A stretch of 64,000 nucleotides of DNA, from NCBI RefSeq assembly GCF_026213295.1, contig NC_079423.1:19366477-19430476 (forward strand). The letters run 5' to 3'. Position numbers and translations under genes: made by a program. Position 1 is the first letter of the stretch. Every line of letters begins with the position of its first letter. This document shows, piece after piece, positions 28,651-44,300 of the stretch. The stretch is from Gadus chalcogrammus. Taxonomy: Eukaryota; Chordata; Actinopteri; Gadiformes; Gadidae. The notes under the pieces were generated by a model. It worked only from the letters and a program-made list of their open reading frames with translations, made no database searches and was not told the origin of the DNA.

Positions 28651-31600
28651 CCATTACTCCACCATTTGGAAGTAGTTTTGAGCAAAATCAACAATGTAAG
28701 GTCAAAAACACATTGTTGGCCAAGAAGTGATTCTAGCGCTCTGAAAAGCATTTTGCGCTCATAAAAATAAGACATGTTGATATCTCTGTCAATTTCAATG
28801 CAAACGTGTTACTAAGCTCACCACAGGGTTATAGGGCCATTACTCCACCATTTGGAAGTAGTTTTGAGCAAAATCAACAATGTAAGGTCAAAAACACATT
28901 GTTGGCCAAAAAGTGATTCTAGCGCACTGAAAAGCATTTTGCGCTCATAAAAATAAGACATGTTGATATCTCTGTCAATTTCAATGCAAACGTGTTACTA
29001 AGCTTACCAAAGGGTTGAAGGGCCAAACTCCACCATTTGGAAGTGATCAAAAAGTGATTCTAACGCTCTGAAAAGCATTTTGCGCTCATAAACAAGAAAT
29101 GTTGATATCTCTGTCAATTTCAATGCAAACGTATTACTAAGCTCACCACAGGGTTATAGGGCCATTACTCCACCATTTGGAAGTAGTTTTGAGCAAAATC
29201 AACAATGTAAGGTCAAAGACACATTGTTGGCCAAAAAGTGATTCTAGCGCTCTGAAAAGCATTTTGCGCTCATAAAAACAAGAAATGTTGATATCTCTGT
29301 CAATTTCAATGCAAACGTGTTACTAAGCTCACCACAGGGTTATAGGGCCATTACTCCACCATTTGGAAGTAGTTTTGAGCAAAATCAACAATGTAAGGTC
29401 AAAGACACATTGTTGGCCAAAAAGTGATTCTAGCGCTCTGAAAAGCATTTTGCGCTCATAAAAACAAGAAATGTTGATATCTCTGTCAATTTCAATGCAA
29501 ACGTGTTACTAAGCTCACCGTAGCGTTATAGGGCCAACTCCACCATTTGGAAGCGATCAAAAAGTGATTCTAACGCTCTGAAAAGCATTTTGCGCAGATA
29601 AACAAGAAATGTTGATATCTCTGTCAATTTCAATGCAAACTTATTACTAAGCTCACCACAGGGTTAAAGGGCCATTACTCCACCATTTGGAAGTAGTTTT
29701 GAGCAAAATCGACATTGTAAAGTCAAAAACACATTGTTGGTCAAAAAGTGATTCTTGCGCTCTGAAAAGCATTTTGCGCTCATAAAAACAAGAAATGTTG
29801 ATATCTCTGTCAATTTCAATGCAAACGTGTTACTAAGCTCACCACAGTGTTATAGGGCCATTACTCCACCATTTGGAAGTAGTTTTGAGCAAAATCAACA
29901 ATGTAAGGTCAAAAACACATTGTAGGCCAAAAAGTGATTCTAGCGCTCTGAAAAGCATTTTGCGCTCATAAAAATAAGACACGTTGATATCTCTGTCAAT
30001 TTCAATGCAAACGTGTTACTAAGCTTACCAAAGGGTTGAAGGGCCAAACTCCACCATTTGGAAGTGATCAAAAAGTGATTCTAACGCTCTGAAAAGCATT
30101 TTGCGCTCATAAAAACAAGAAATGTTGATATCTCTGTCAATTTCAATGCAAACGTGTTACTAAGCTCACCACAGGGTTATAGGGCCATTACTCCACCATT
30201 TGGAAGTAGTTTTGAGCAAAATCAACAATGTAAGGTCAAAAACACATTGTTCGCCAAAAAGTGATTCTAGCGCTCTGAAAAGCATTTTGCGCTCATAAAA
30301 ACAAGAAATGTTGATATCTCTGTCAATTTCAATGCAAACGTGTTACTAAGCTCACCACAGGGTTATAGGGCCATTACTCCACCATTTGGAAGTAGTTTTG
30401 AGCAAAATCAACAATGTAAGGTCAAAAACACATTGTTGGCCAAAAAGTGATTCTAGCGCTCTGAAAAGCATTTTGCGCTCATAAAAACAAGAAATGTTGA
30501 TATCTCTGTCAATTTCAATGCAAACGTGTTACTAAGCTCACCACAGGGTTATAGGGCCATTACTCCACCATTTGGAAGTAGTTTTGAGCAAAATCAACAA
30601 TGTAAGGTCAAAAACACATTGTTGGCCAAAAAGTGATTCTAGCGCACTGAAAAGCATTTTGCGCTCATAAAAATAAGACATGTTGATATCTCTGTCAATT
30701 TCAATGCAAACGTGTTACTAAGCTTACCAAAGGGTTGAAGGGCCAACTCCACCATTTGGAAGTGATCAAAAAGTGATTCTAACGCTCTGAAAAGCATTTT
30801 GCGCTCATAAACAAGAAATGTTGATATCTCTGTCAATTTCAATGCAAACGTATTACTAAGCTCACCACAGGGTTATAGGGCCATTACTCCACCATTTGGA
30901 AGTAGTTTTGAGCAAAATCAACAATGTAAGGTCAAAGACACATTGTTGGCCAAAAAGTGATTCTAGCGCTCTGAAAAGCATTTTGCGCTCATAAAAACAA
31001 GAAATGTTGATATCTCTGTCAATTTCAATGCAAACGTGTTACTAAGCTCACCACAGGGTTATAGGGCCATTACTCCACCATTTGGAAGTAGTTTTGAGCA
31101 AAATCAACAATGTAAGGTCAAAGACACATTGTTGGCCAAAAAGTGATTCTAGCGCTCTGAAAAGCATTTTGCGCTCATAAAAACAAGAAATGTTGATATC
31201 TCTGTCAATTTCAATGCAAACGTGTTACTAAGCTCACCGTAGCGTTATAGGGCCAACTCCACCATTTGGAAGCGATCAAAAAGTGATTCTAACGCTCTGA
31301 AAAGCATTTTGCGCAGATAAACAAGAAATGTTGATATCTCTGTCAATTTCAATGCAAACGTGTTACTAAGCTCACCACAGGGTTATAGGGCCATTACTCC
31401 ACCATTTGGAAGTAGTTTTGAGCAAAATCGACAATTGTAAGGTCAAAAACACATTGTTGGTCCAAAAGTGATTCTAACGCTCTGAAAAGCATTTTGCGCT
31501 CATAAACAAGAAATGTTGATATCTCTGTCAATTTCAATGCAAACGTGTTACTAAGCTCACCGTAGCGTTATAGGGCCAACTCCACCATTTGGAAGTGATC

Positions 31601-32330
31601 AAAAAGTGATTCTAACGCTCTGAAAAGCATTTTGCGCTCATAAACAAGAGATGTTGATATCTCTGTCAATTTCAATGCAAACGTGTTACTAAGCTCACCG
31701 TAGCGTTATAGGGCCAACTCCACCATTTGGAAGTGATCAAAAAGTGATTCTAACGCTCTGAAAAGCATTTTGCGCTCATAAACAAGAAATGTTGATATCT
31801 CTGTCAATTTCAATGCAAACGTATTACTAAGCTCACCACAGGGTTATAGGGCCATTACTCCACCATTTGGAAGTAGTTTTGAGCAAAATCAACAATGTAA
31901 GGTCAAAGACACATTGTTGGCCAAAAAGTGATTCTAGCGCTCTGAAAAGCATTTTGCGCTCATAAAACAAGAAATGTTGATATCTCTGTCAATTTCAATG
32001 CAAAGGTGTTACTAAGCTCACCACAGGGTTATAGGGCCATTACTCCACCATTTGGAAGTAGTTTTGAGCAAAATCAACAATGTAAGGTCAAAAACACATT
32101 GTAGGCCAAAAAGTGATTCTAGCGCTCTGAAAAGCATTTTGCGCTCATAAAAATAAGACACTGTTGATATCTCTGTCAATTTCAATGCAAACGTGTTACT
32201 AAGCTTACCAAGGGTTGATTGGGCCAACTCCACCATTTGGAAGTGATCAAAAAGTGATTCTAACGCTCTGAAAAGCATTTTGCGCTCATAAAACAAGAAA
32301 TGTTGATATCTCTGTCAATTTCAATGCAAA

Positions 32331-35300
32331 CTTGCTACTAAGCTCACCAAAGGGTTATAGGGCCATACTTCACCATTTGGAGGTAGTTTTGAGCAAAATC
32401 AACAATGTAAAGTCAAAAACACATTGTTGGTCAAAAAATGATTCTTACGCTCTGAAAAGCATTTTGCGCACATAAAAACAAGAAATGTTGATATCTCTGT
32501 CAATTTCAATGCAAACGTGTTACTAAGCTCACCGTAGCGTTATAGGGCCAACTCCACCATTTGGAAGTGATCAAAAAGTGATTCTAACGCTCTGAAAAGC
32601 ATTTTGCGCTCGTAAACAAGAAATGTTGATATCTCTGTCAATTTCAATGCAAACGTGTTACTAAGCTCACCACAGGGTAATAGGGCCATTACTCCACCAT
32701 TTGGAAGTAGTTTTGAGCAAAATCAACAATGTAAGGTCAAAAACACATTGTTGGCCAAAAAGTGATTCTGGCGCTCTGAAAAGCATTTTGCGCTCATAAA
32801 AATAAGACATGTTGATATCTCTGTCAATTTCAATGCAAACGTGTTACTAAGCTTACCAAAGGGTTGAAGGGCCAAACTCCACCATTTGGAAGTGATCAAA
32901 AAGTGATTCTAACGCTCTGAAAAGCATTTTGCGCTCATAAACAAGAAATGTTGATATCTCTGTCAATTTCAATGCAAACGTGTTACTAAGCTCACCGTAG
33001 CGTTATAGGGCCAACTCCACCATTTGGAAGTAGTTTTGAGCAAAATCATCAATGTAAGGTCAAAAACACATTGTTGGCCAAGAAGTGATTCTAGCGCTCT
33101 GAAAAGCATTTTGCGCTCATAAAAATAAGACATGTTGATATCTCTGTCAATTTCAATGCAAACGTGTTACTAAGCTTACCAAAGGGTTGAAGGGCCAAAC
33201 TCCACCATTTGGAAGTGATCAAAAAGTGATTCTAACGCTCTGAAAAGCATTTTGCGCTCATAAACAAGAAATGTTGATATCTCTGTCAATTTCAATGCAA
33301 ACGTGTTACTAAGCTCACCGTAGCGTTATAGGGCCAACTCCACCATTTGGAAGTGATCAAAAAGTGATTCTAACGCTCTGAAAAGCATTTTGCGCTCATA
33401 AACAAGAGATGTTGATATCTCTGTCAATTTCAATGCAAACGTGTTACTAAGCTCACCGTAGCGATATAGGGCCAACTCCACCATTTGGAAGTGATCAAAA
33501 AGTGATTCTAACGCTCTGAAAAGCATTTTGCGCTCAAAAACAAGAAATGTTGATATCTCTGTCAATTTCAATGCAAACGTGTTACTAAGCTCACCACAGT
33601 GTTATAGGGCCATTACTCCACCATTTGGAAGTAGTTTTGAGCAAAATCAACAATGTAAGGTCAAAAACACATTGTAGGCCAAAAAGTGATTCTAGCGCTC
33701 TGAAAAGCATTTTGCGCTCATAAAGATAAGACATGTTGATATCTCTGTCAATTTCAATGCAAACGTGTTACTAAGCTTACCAAAGGGTTGAAGGGCCAAA
33801 CTCCACCATTTGGAAGTGATCAAAAAGTGATTCTAACGCTCTGAAAAGCATTTTGCGCTCATAAAAACAAGAAATGTTGATATCTCTGTCAATTTCAATG
33901 CAAACGTGTTACTAAGCTCACCACAGGGTTATAGGGCCATTACTCCACCATTTGGAAGTAGTTTTGAGCAAAATCAACAATGTAAGGTCAAAAACACATT
34001 GTTGGCCAAAAAGTGATTCTAGCGCTCTGAAAAGTATTTTGCGCTCATAAAAACAAGAAATGTTGATATCACTGTCAATTTCAATGCAAACGTGTTACTA
34101 AGCTCACCACAGGGTTATAGGGCCATTACTCCACCATTTGGAAGTAGTTTTGAGCAAAATCAACAATGTAAGGTCAAAAACACATTGTTGGCCAAAAAGT
34201 GATTCTAGCGCACTGAAAAGCATTTTGCGCTCATAAAAATAAGACATGTTGATATCTCTGTCAATTTCAATGCAAACGTGTTACTAAGCTTACCAAAGGG
34301 TTGAAGGGCCAAACTCCACCATTTGGAAGTGATCAAAAAGTGATTCTAACGCTCTGAAAAGCATTTTGCGCTCATAAACAAGAAATGTTGATATCTCTGT
34401 CAATTTCAATGCAAACGTATTACTAAGCTCACCACAGGGTTATAGGGCCATTACTCCACCATTTGGAAGTAGTTTTGAGCAAAATCAACAATGTAAGGTC
34501 AAAGACACATTGTTGGCCAAAAAGTGATTCTAGCGCTCTGAAAAGCATTTTGCGCTCATAAAAACAAGAAATGTTGATATCTCTGTCAATTTCAATGCAA
34601 ACGTGTTACTAAGCTCACCACAGGGTTATAGGGCCATTACTCCACCATTTGGAAGTAGTTTTGAGCAAAATCAACAATGTAAGGTCAAAAACACATTGTT
34701 GGCCAAGAAGTGATTCTAGCGCTCTGAAAAGCATTTTGCGCTCATAAAATAAGACATGTTGATATCTCTGTCAATTTCAATGCAAACGTGTTACTAAGCT
34801 TACCAAAGGGTTGAAGGGCCAAACTCCACCATTTGGAAGTGATCAAAAAGTGATTCTAACGCTCTGAAAAGCATTTTGCGCTCATAAACAAGAAATGTTG
34901 ATATCTCTGTCAATTTCAATGCAAACGTGTTACTAAGCTCACCGTAGCGTTATAGGGCCAACTCCACCATTTGGAAGTGATCAAAAAGTGATTCTAACGC
35001 TCTGAAAAGCATTTTGCGCTCATAAACAAGAATGTTGATATCTCTGTCAATTTCAATGCAAACGTGTTACTAAGCTCACCGTAGCGTTATAGGGCCAACT
35101 CCACCATTTGGAAGTGATCAAAAAGTGATTCTAACGCTCTGAAAAGCATTTTGCGCTCATAAACAAGAAATGTTGATATCTCTGTCAATTTCAATGCAAA
35201 CGTATTACTAAGCTCACCACAGGGTTATAGGGCCATTACTCCACCATTTGGAAGTAGTTTTGAGCAAAATCAACAATGTAAGGTCAAAAGACACATTGTT

Positions 35301-38100
35301 GGCCAAAAAGTGATTCTAGCGCTCTGAAAAGCATTTTGCGCTCATAAAACAAGAAATGTTGATATCTCTGTCAATTTCAATGCAAACGTGTTACTAAGCT
35401 CACCACAGGGTTATAGGGCCATTACTCCACCATTTGGAAGTAGTTTTGAGCAAAATCAACAATGTAAGGTCAAAAACACATTGTTGGCCAAAAGTGATTC
35501 TAGCGCTCTGAAAAGCATTTTGCGCTCATAAAATAAGACATGTTGATATCTCTGTCAATTTCAATGCAAACGTGTTACTAAGCTTCACCGTAAGCGTTAT
35601 AGGGCCAACTCCACCATTTGGAAGTGATCAAAAAGTGATTCTAACGCTCTGAAAAGCATTTTGCGCTCATAAACAAGAAATGTTGATATCTCTGTCAATT
35701 TCAATGCAAACGTGTTACTAAGCTCACCGTAGCGTTATAGGGCCAACTCCACCATTTGGAAGTGATCAAAAAGTGATTCTAACGCTCTGAAAAGCATTTT
35801 GCGCTCATAAACAAGAAATGTTGATATCTCTGTCAATTTCAATGCAAACGTGTTACTAAGCTCACCGTAGCGTTATAGGGCCAACTCCACCATTTGGAAG
35901 TGATCAAAAAGTGATTCTAACGCTCTGAAAAGCATTTTGCGCTCATAAACAAGAAATGTTGATATCTCTGTCAATTTCAATGCAAACGTGTTACTAAGCT
36001 CACCACAGTGTTATAGGGCCATTACTCCACCATTTGGAAGTAGTTTTGAGCAAAATCAACAATGTAAGGTCAAAAACACATTGTAGGCCAAAAAGTGATT
36101 CTAGCGCTCTGAAAAGCATTTTGCGCTCATAAAAATAAGACATGTTGATATCTCTGTCAATTTCAATGCAAACGTGTTACTAAGCTTACCAAAGGGTTGA
36201 AGGGCCAAACTCCACCATTTGGAAGTGATCAAAAAGTGATTCTAACGCTCTGAAAAGCATTTTGCGCTCATAAAACAAGAAATGTTGATATCTCTGTCAA
36301 TTTCAATGCAAACGTTTTACTAAGCTCACCACAGGGTTATAGGGCCATTACTCCACCATTTGGAAGTAGTTTTGAGCAAAATCAACAATGTAAGGTCAAA
36401 AACACATTGTTCGCCAAAAAGTGATTCTAGCGCTCTGAAAAGCATTTTGCGCTCATAAAAACAAGAAATGTTGATATCTCTGTCAATTTCAATGCAAACG
36501 TGTTACTAAGCTCACCACAGGGTTATAGGGCCATTACTCCACCATTTGGAAGTAGTTTTGAGCAAAATCAACAATGTAAGGTCAAAAACACATTGTTGGC
36601 CAAAAAGTGATTCTAGCGCTCTGAAAAGCATTTTGCGCTCATAAAACAAGAAATGTTGATATCTCTGTCAATTTCAATGCAAACGTGTTACTAAGCTCAC
36701 CACAGGGTTATAGGGCCATTACTCCACCATTTGGAAGTAGTTTTGAGCAAAATCAACAATGTAAGGTCAAAAACACATTGTTGGCCAAAAAGTGATTCTA
36801 GCGCACTGAAAAGCATTTTGCGCTCATAAAAATAAGACATGTTGATATCTCTGTCAATTTCAATGCAAACGTGTTACTAAGCTTACCAAAGGGTTGAAGG
36901 GCCAAACTCCACCATTTGGAAGTGATCAAAAAGTGATTCTAACGCTCTGAAAAGCATTTTGCGCTCATAAACAAGAAATGTTGATATCTCTGTCAATTTC
37001 AATGCAAACGTATTACTAAGCTCACCACAGGGTTATAGGGCCATTACTCCACCATTTGGAAGTAGTTTTGAGCAAAATCAACAATGTAAGGTCAAAGACA
37101 CATTGTTGGCCAAAAAGTGATTCTAGCGCTCTGAAAAGCATTTTGCGCTCATAAAAACAAGAAATGTTGATATCTCTGTCAATTTCAATGCAAACGTGTT
37201 ACTAAGCTCACCACAGGGTTATAGGGCCATTACTCCACCATTTGGAAGTAGTTTTGAGCAAAATCAACAATGTAAGGTCAAAGACACATTGTTGGCCAAA
37301 AAGTGATTCTAGCGCTCTGAAAAGCATTTTGCGCTCATAAAACAAGAAATGTTGATATCTCTGTCAATTTCAATGCAAACGTGTTACTAAGCTCACCGTA
37401 GCGTTATAGGGCCAACTCCACCATTTGGAAGCGATCAAAAAGTGATTCTAACGCTCTGAAAAGCATTTTGCGCAGATAAACAAGAAATGTTGATATCTCT
37501 GTCAATTTCAATGCAAACTTATTACTAAGCTCACCACAGGGTTAAAGGGCCATTACTCCACCATTTGGAAGTAGTTTTGAGCAAAATCGACATTGTAAAG
37601 TCAAAAACACATTGTTGTTCAAAAAGTGATTCTAACGCTCTGAAAAGCATTTTGCGCTCATAAACAAGAAATGTTGATATCTCTGTCAATTTCAATGCAA
37701 ACGTGTTACTAAGCTCACCGTAGCGTTATAGGGCCAACTCCACCATTTGGAAGTGATCAAAAAGTGATTCTAACGCTCTGAAAAGCATTTTGCGCTCAAA
37801 AACAAGAGATGTTGATATCTCTGTCAATTTCAATGCAAACGTGTTACTAAGCTCACCGTAGCGTTATAGGGCCAACTCCACCATTTGGAAGTGATCAAAA
37901 AGTGATTCTAACGCTCTGAAAAGCATTTTGCGCTCATAAACAAGAAATGTTGATATCTCTGTCAATTTCAATGCAAACGTGTTACTAAGCTCACCACAGG
38001 GTTATAGGGCCATTACTCCACCATTTGGAAGTAGTTTTGAGCAAAATCAACAATGTAAGGTCAAAAACACATTGTTGGCCAAAAAGTGATTCTAGCGCTC
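32331..38100. repeat. Segmental duplication within satellite, left member
   Basis: The order of marked monomers here is CTTGCTACT unit, CGTAAACAAG unit, GTAATAGGG unit, GCGATATAGG unit, CGTTTTACT unit and CAGATAAAC unit. The same order recurs about 8,984-8,988 bp downstream. The right edge is approximate because the two members differ in the unit after CAGATAAAC. Confidence 0.75.
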
Positions 38101-41100
38101 TGAAAAGCATTTTGCGCTCATAAAACAAGAAATGTTGATATCTCTGTCAATTTCAATGCAAAGGTGTTACTAAGCTCACCACAGGGTTATAGGGCCATTA
38201 CTCCACCATTTGGAAGTAGTTTTGAGCAAAATCAACAATGTAAGGTCAAAAACACATTGTTGGCCAAAAAGTGATTCTAGCGCTCTGAAAAGCATTTTGC
38301 GCTCATAAAATAAGACATGTTGATATCTCTGTCAATTTCAATGCAAACGTGTTACTAAGCTCACCACAGGGTTATAGGGCCAAACTCCACCATTTGGAAG
38401 TGATCAAAAAGTGATTCTAACGCTCTGAAAAGCATTTTGCGCTCATAAACAAGAAATGTTGATATCTCTGTCAATTTCAATGCAAACGTGTTACTAAGCT
38501 CACCGTAGCGTTATAGGGCCAACTCCACCATTTGGAAGTGATCAAAAAGTGATTCTAACGCTCTGAAAAGCATTTTGCGCTCATAAACAAGAGATGTTGA
38601 TATCTCTGTCAATTTCAATGCAAACGTGTTACTAAGCTCACCGTAGCGTTATAGGGCCAACTCCACCATTTGGAAGTGATCAAAAAGTGATTCTAACGCT
38701 CTGAAAAGCATTTTGCGCTCATAAACAAGAAATGTTGATATCTCTGTCAATTTCAATGCAAACGTGTTACTAAGCTCACCACAGTGTTATAGGGCCATTA
38801 CTCCACCATTTGGAAGTAGTTTTGAGCAAAATCAACAATGTAAGGTCAAAAACACATTGTAGGCCAAAAAGTGATTCTAGCGCTCTGAAAAGCATTTTGC
38901 GCTCATAAAAATAAGACATGTTGATATCTCTGTCAATTTCAATGCAAACGTGTTACTAAGCTTACCAAAGGGTTGAAGGGCCAAACTCCACCATTTGGAA
39001 GTGATCAAAAAGTGATTCTAACGCTCTGAAAAGCATTTTGCGCTCATAAAAACAAGAAATGTTGATATCTCTGTCAATTTCAATGCAAACGTGTTACTAA
39101 GCTCACCACAGGGTTATAGGGCCATTACTCCACCATTTGGAAGTAGTTTTGAGCAAAATCAACAATGTAAGGTCAAAAACACATTGTTCGCCAAAAAGTG
39201 ATTCTAGCGCTCTGAAAAGCATTTTGCGCTCATAAAAACAAGAAATGTTGATATCTCTGTCAATTTCAATGCAAACGTGTTACTAAGCTCACCACAGGGT
39301 TATAGGGCCATTACTCCACCATTTGGAAGTAGTTTTGAGCAAAATCAACAATGTAAGGTCAAAAACACATTGTTGGCCAAAAAGTGATTCTAGCGCTCTG
39401 AAAAGCATTTTGCGCTCATAAAAACAAGAAATGTTGATATCTCTGTCAATTTCAATGCAAACGTGTTACTAAGCTCACCACAGGGTTATAGGGCCATTAC
39501 TCCACCATTTGGAAGTAGTTTTGAGCAAAATCAACAATGTAAGGTCAAAAACACATTGTTGGCCAAAAAGTGATTCTAGCGCACTGAAAAGCATTTTGCG
39601 CTCATAAAAATAAGACATGTTGATATCTCTGTCAATTTCAATGCAAACGTGTTACTAAGCTTACCAAAGGGTTGAAGGGCCAAACTCCACCATTTGGAAG
39701 TGATCAAAAAGTGATTCTAACGCTCTGAAAAGCATTTTGCGCTCATAAACAAGAAATGTTGATATCTCTGTCAATTTCAATGCAAACGTATTACTAAGCT
39801 CACCACAGGGTTATAGGGCCATTACTCCACCATTTGGAAGTAGTTTTGAGCAAAATCAACAATGTAAGGTCAAAGACACATTGTTGGCCAAAAAGTGATT
39901 CTAGCGCTCTGAAAAGCATTTTGCGCTCATAAAACAAGAAATGTTGATATCTCTGTCAATTTCAATGCAAACGTGTTACTAAGCTCACCACAGGGTTATA
40001 GGGCCATTACTCCACCATTTGGAAGTAGTTTTGAGCAAAATCAACAATGTAAGGTCAAAACACATTGTTGGCCAAAAAGTGATTCTAGCGCTCTGAAAAG
40101 CATTTTGCGCTCATAAACAAGAAATGTTGATATCTCTGTCAATTTCAATGCAAACGTGTTACTAAGCTCACCGTAGCGTTATAGGGCCAACTCCACCATT
40201 TGGAAGTGATCAAAAAGTGATTCTAACGCTCTGAAAAGCATTTTGCGCTCATAAACAAGAAATGTTGATATCTCTGTCAATTTCAATGCAAACGTGTTAC
40301 TAAGCTCACCGTAGCGTTATAGGGCCAACTCCACCATTTGAAGTGATCAAAAAGTGATTCTAACGCTCTGAAAAGCATTTTGCGCTCATAAACAAGAAAT
40401 GTTGATATCTCTGTCAATTTCAATGCAAACGTATTACTAAGCTCACCACAGGGTTATAGGGCCATTACTCCACCATTTGGAAGTAGTTTTGAGCAAAATC
40501 AACAATGTAAGGTCAAAGACACATTGTTGGCCAAAAAGTGATTCTAGCGCTCTGAAAAGCATTTTGCGCTCATAAAAACAAGAAATGTTGATATCTCTGT
40601 CAATTTCAATGCAAAGGTGTTACTAAGCTCACCACAGGGTTATAGGGCCATTACTCCACCATTTGGAAGTAGTTTTGAGCAAAATCAACAATGTAAGGTC
40701 AAAAACACATTGTTGGCCAAGAAGTGATTCTAGCGCTCTGAAAAGCATTTTGCGCTCATAAAAATAAGACATGTTGATATCTCTGTCAATTTCAATGCAA
40801 ACTTATTACTAAGCTCACCACAGGGTTAAAGGGCCATTACTCCACCATTTGGAAGTAGTTTTGAGCAAAATCGACATTGTAAAGTCAAAAACACATTGTT
40901 GGTCAAAAAGTGATTCTTGCGCTCTGAAAAGCATTTTGCGCTCATAAAAACAAGAAATGTTGATATCTCTGTCAATTTCAATGCAAACGTGTTACTAAGC
41001 TCACCACAGTGTTATAGGGCCATTACTCCACCATTTGGAAGTAGTTTTGAGCAAAATCAACAATGTAAGGTCAAAAACACGTTGTAGGCCAAAAAGTGAT

Positions 41101-41314
41101 TCTAGCGCTCTGAAAAGCATTTTGCGCTCATAAAAATAAGACACGTTGATATCTCTGTCAATTTCAATGCAAACGTGTTACTAAGCTTACCAAAGGGTTG
41201 AAGGGCCAAACTCCACCATTTGGAAGTGATCAAAAAGTGATTCTAACGCTCTGAAAAGCATTTTGCGCTCATAAAAACAAGAAATGTTGATATCTCTGTC
41301 AATTTCAATGCAAA

Positions 41315-44300
41315 CTTGCTACTAAGCTCACCAAAGGGTTATAGGGCCATACTTCACCATTTGGAGGTAGTTTTGAGCAAAATCAACAATGTAAAGTCAA
41401 AAACACATTGTTGGTCAAAAAATGATTCTTACGCTCTGAAAAGCATTTTGCGCACATAAAAACAAGAAATGTTGATATCTCTGTCAATTTCAATGCAAAC
41501 GTGTTACTAAGCTCACCGTAGCGTTATAGGGCCAACTCCACCATTTGGAAGTGATCAAAAAGTGATTCTAACGCTCTGAAAAGCATTTTGCGCTCGTAAA
41601 CAAGAAATGTTGATATCTCTGTCAATTTCAATGCAAACGTGTTACTAAGCTCACCACAGGGTAATAGGGCCATTACTCCACCATTTGGAAGTAGTTTTGA
41701 GCAAAATCAACAATGTAAGGTCAAAAACACATTGTTGGCCAAAAAGTGATTCTGGCGCTCTGAAAAGCATTTTGCGCTCATAAAAATAAGACATGTTGAT
41801 ATCTCTGTCAATTTCAATGCAAACGTGTTACTAAGCTTACCAAAGGGTTGAAGGGCCAAACTCCACCATTTGGAAGTGATCAAAAAGTGATTCTAACGCT
41901 CTGAAAAGCATTTTGCGCTCATAAACAAGAAATGTTGATATCTCTGTCAATTTCAATGCAAACGTGTTACTAAGCTCACCGTAGCGTTATAGGGCCATAC
42001 TCCACCATTTGGAAGTAGTTTTGAGCAAAATCAATCAATGTAAGGTCAAAAACACATTGTTGGCCAAGAAGTGATTCTAGCGCTCTGAAAAGCATTTTGC
42101 GCTCATAAAAATAAGACATGTTGATATCTCTGTCAATTTCAATGCAAACGTGTTACTAAGCTTACCAAAGGGTTGAAGGGCCAAACTCCACCATTTGGAA
42201 GTGATCAAAAAGTGATTCTAACGCTCTGAAAAGCATTTTGCGCTCATAAACAAGAAATGTTGATATCTCTGTCAATTTCAATGCAAACGTGTTACTAAGC
42301 TCACCGTAGCGTTATAGGGCCAACTCCACCATTTGGAAGTGATCAAAAAGTGATTCTAACGCTCTGAAAAGCATTTTGCGCTCATAAACAAGAGATGTTG
42401 ATATCTCTGTCAATTTCAATGCAAACGTGTTACTAAGCTCACCGTAGCGATATAGGGCCAACTCCACCATTTGGAAGTGATCAAAAAGTGATTCTAACGC
42501 TCTGAAAAGCATTTTGCGCTCAAAAACAAGAAATGTTGATATCTCTGTCAATTTCAATGCAAACGTGTTACTAAGCTCACCACAGTGTTATAGGGCCATT
42601 ACTCCACCATTTGGAAGTAGTTTTGAGCAAAATCAACAATGTAAGGTCAAAAACACATTGTAGGCCAAAAAGTGATTCTAGCGCTCTGAAAAGCATTTTG
42701 CGCTCATAAAGATAAGACATGTTGATATCTCTGTCAATTTCAATGCAAACGTGTTACTAAGCTTACCAAAGGGTTGAAGGGCCAAACTCCACCATTTGGA
42801 AGTGATCAAAAAGTGATTCTAACGCTCTGAAAAGCATTTTGCGCTCATAAAACAAGAAATGTTGATATCTCTGTCAATTTCAATGCAAACGTGTTACTAA
42901 GCTCACCACAGGGTTATAGGGCCATTACTCCACCATTTGGAAGTAGTTTTGAGCAAAATCAACAATGTAAGGTCAAAAACACATTGTTGGCCAAAAAGTG
43001 ATTCTAGCGCTCTGAAAAGCATTTTGCGCTCATAAAACAAGAAATGTTGATATCTCTGTCAATTTCAATGCAAACGTGTTACTAAGCTCACCACAGGGTT
43101 ATAGGGCCATTACTCCACCATTTGGAAGTAGTTTTGAGCAAAATCAACAATGTAAGGTCAAAAACACATTGTTGGCCAAAAAGTGATTCTAGCGCTCTGA
43201 AAAGCATTTTGCGCTCATAAAATAAGACATGTTGATATCTCTGTCAATTTCAATGCAAACGTGTTACTAAGCTTACCCAAGGGTTGAAGGGCCAAACTCC
43301 ACCATTTGGAAGTGATCAAAAAGTGATTCTAACGCTCTGAAAAGCATTTTGCGCTCATAAACAAGAAATGTTGATATCTCTGTCAATTTCAATGCAAACG
43401 TATTACTAAGCTCACCACAGGGTTATAGGGCCATTACTCCACCATTTGGAAGTAGTTTTGAGCAAAATCAACAATGTAAGGTCAAAGACACATTGTTGGC
43501 CAAAAAGTGATTCTAGCGCTCTGAAAAGCATTTTGCGCTCATAAAAACAAGAAATGTTGATATCTCTGTCAATTTCAATGCAAACGTGTTACTAAGCTCA
43601 CCACAGGGTTATAGGGCCATTACTCCACCATTTGGAAGTAGTTTTGAGCAAAATCAACAATGTAAGGTCAAAAACACATTGTTGGCCAAGAAGTGATTCT
43701 AGCGCTCTGAAAAGCATTTTGCGCTCATAAAAATAAGACATGTTGATATCTCTGTCAATTTCAATGCAAACGTGTTACTAAGCTTACCAAAGGGTTGAAG
43801 GGCCAAACTCCACCATTTGGAAGTGATCAAAAAGTGATTCTAACGCTCTGAAAAGCATTTTGCGCTCATAAACAAGAAATGTTGATATCTCTGTCAATTT
43901 CAATGCAAACGTGTTACTAAGCTCACCGTAGCGTTATAGGGCCAACTCCACCATTTGGAAGTGATCAAAAAGTGATTCTAACGCTCTGAAAAGCATTTTG
44001 CGCTCATAAACAAGAAATGTTGATATCTCTGTCAATTTCAATGCAAACGTGTTACTAAGCTCACCGTAGCGTTATAGGGCCAACTCCACCATTTGGCAAG
44101 TGATCAAAAAGTGATTCTAACGCTCTGAAAAGCATTTTGCGCTCATAAACAAGAAATGTTGATATCTCTGTCAATTTCAATGCAAACGTGTTACTAAGCT
44201 CACCACAGGGTTATAGGGCCATTACTCCACCATTTGGAAGTAGTTTTGAGCAAAATCAACAATGTAAGGTCAAAAACACATTGTTGGCCAAAAAGTGATT

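Noticed and set aside
33326..33571. Minus-strand open frames with a repeated ALESLFDHFQMVELAL-type peptide (also 42312-42557, 50143-50388, 30639-30842, 57312-57515)
   Set aside because: They are readings of the satellite itself. Frames start and stop with monomer type, no signal or domain is visible, and S' units shift the frame.
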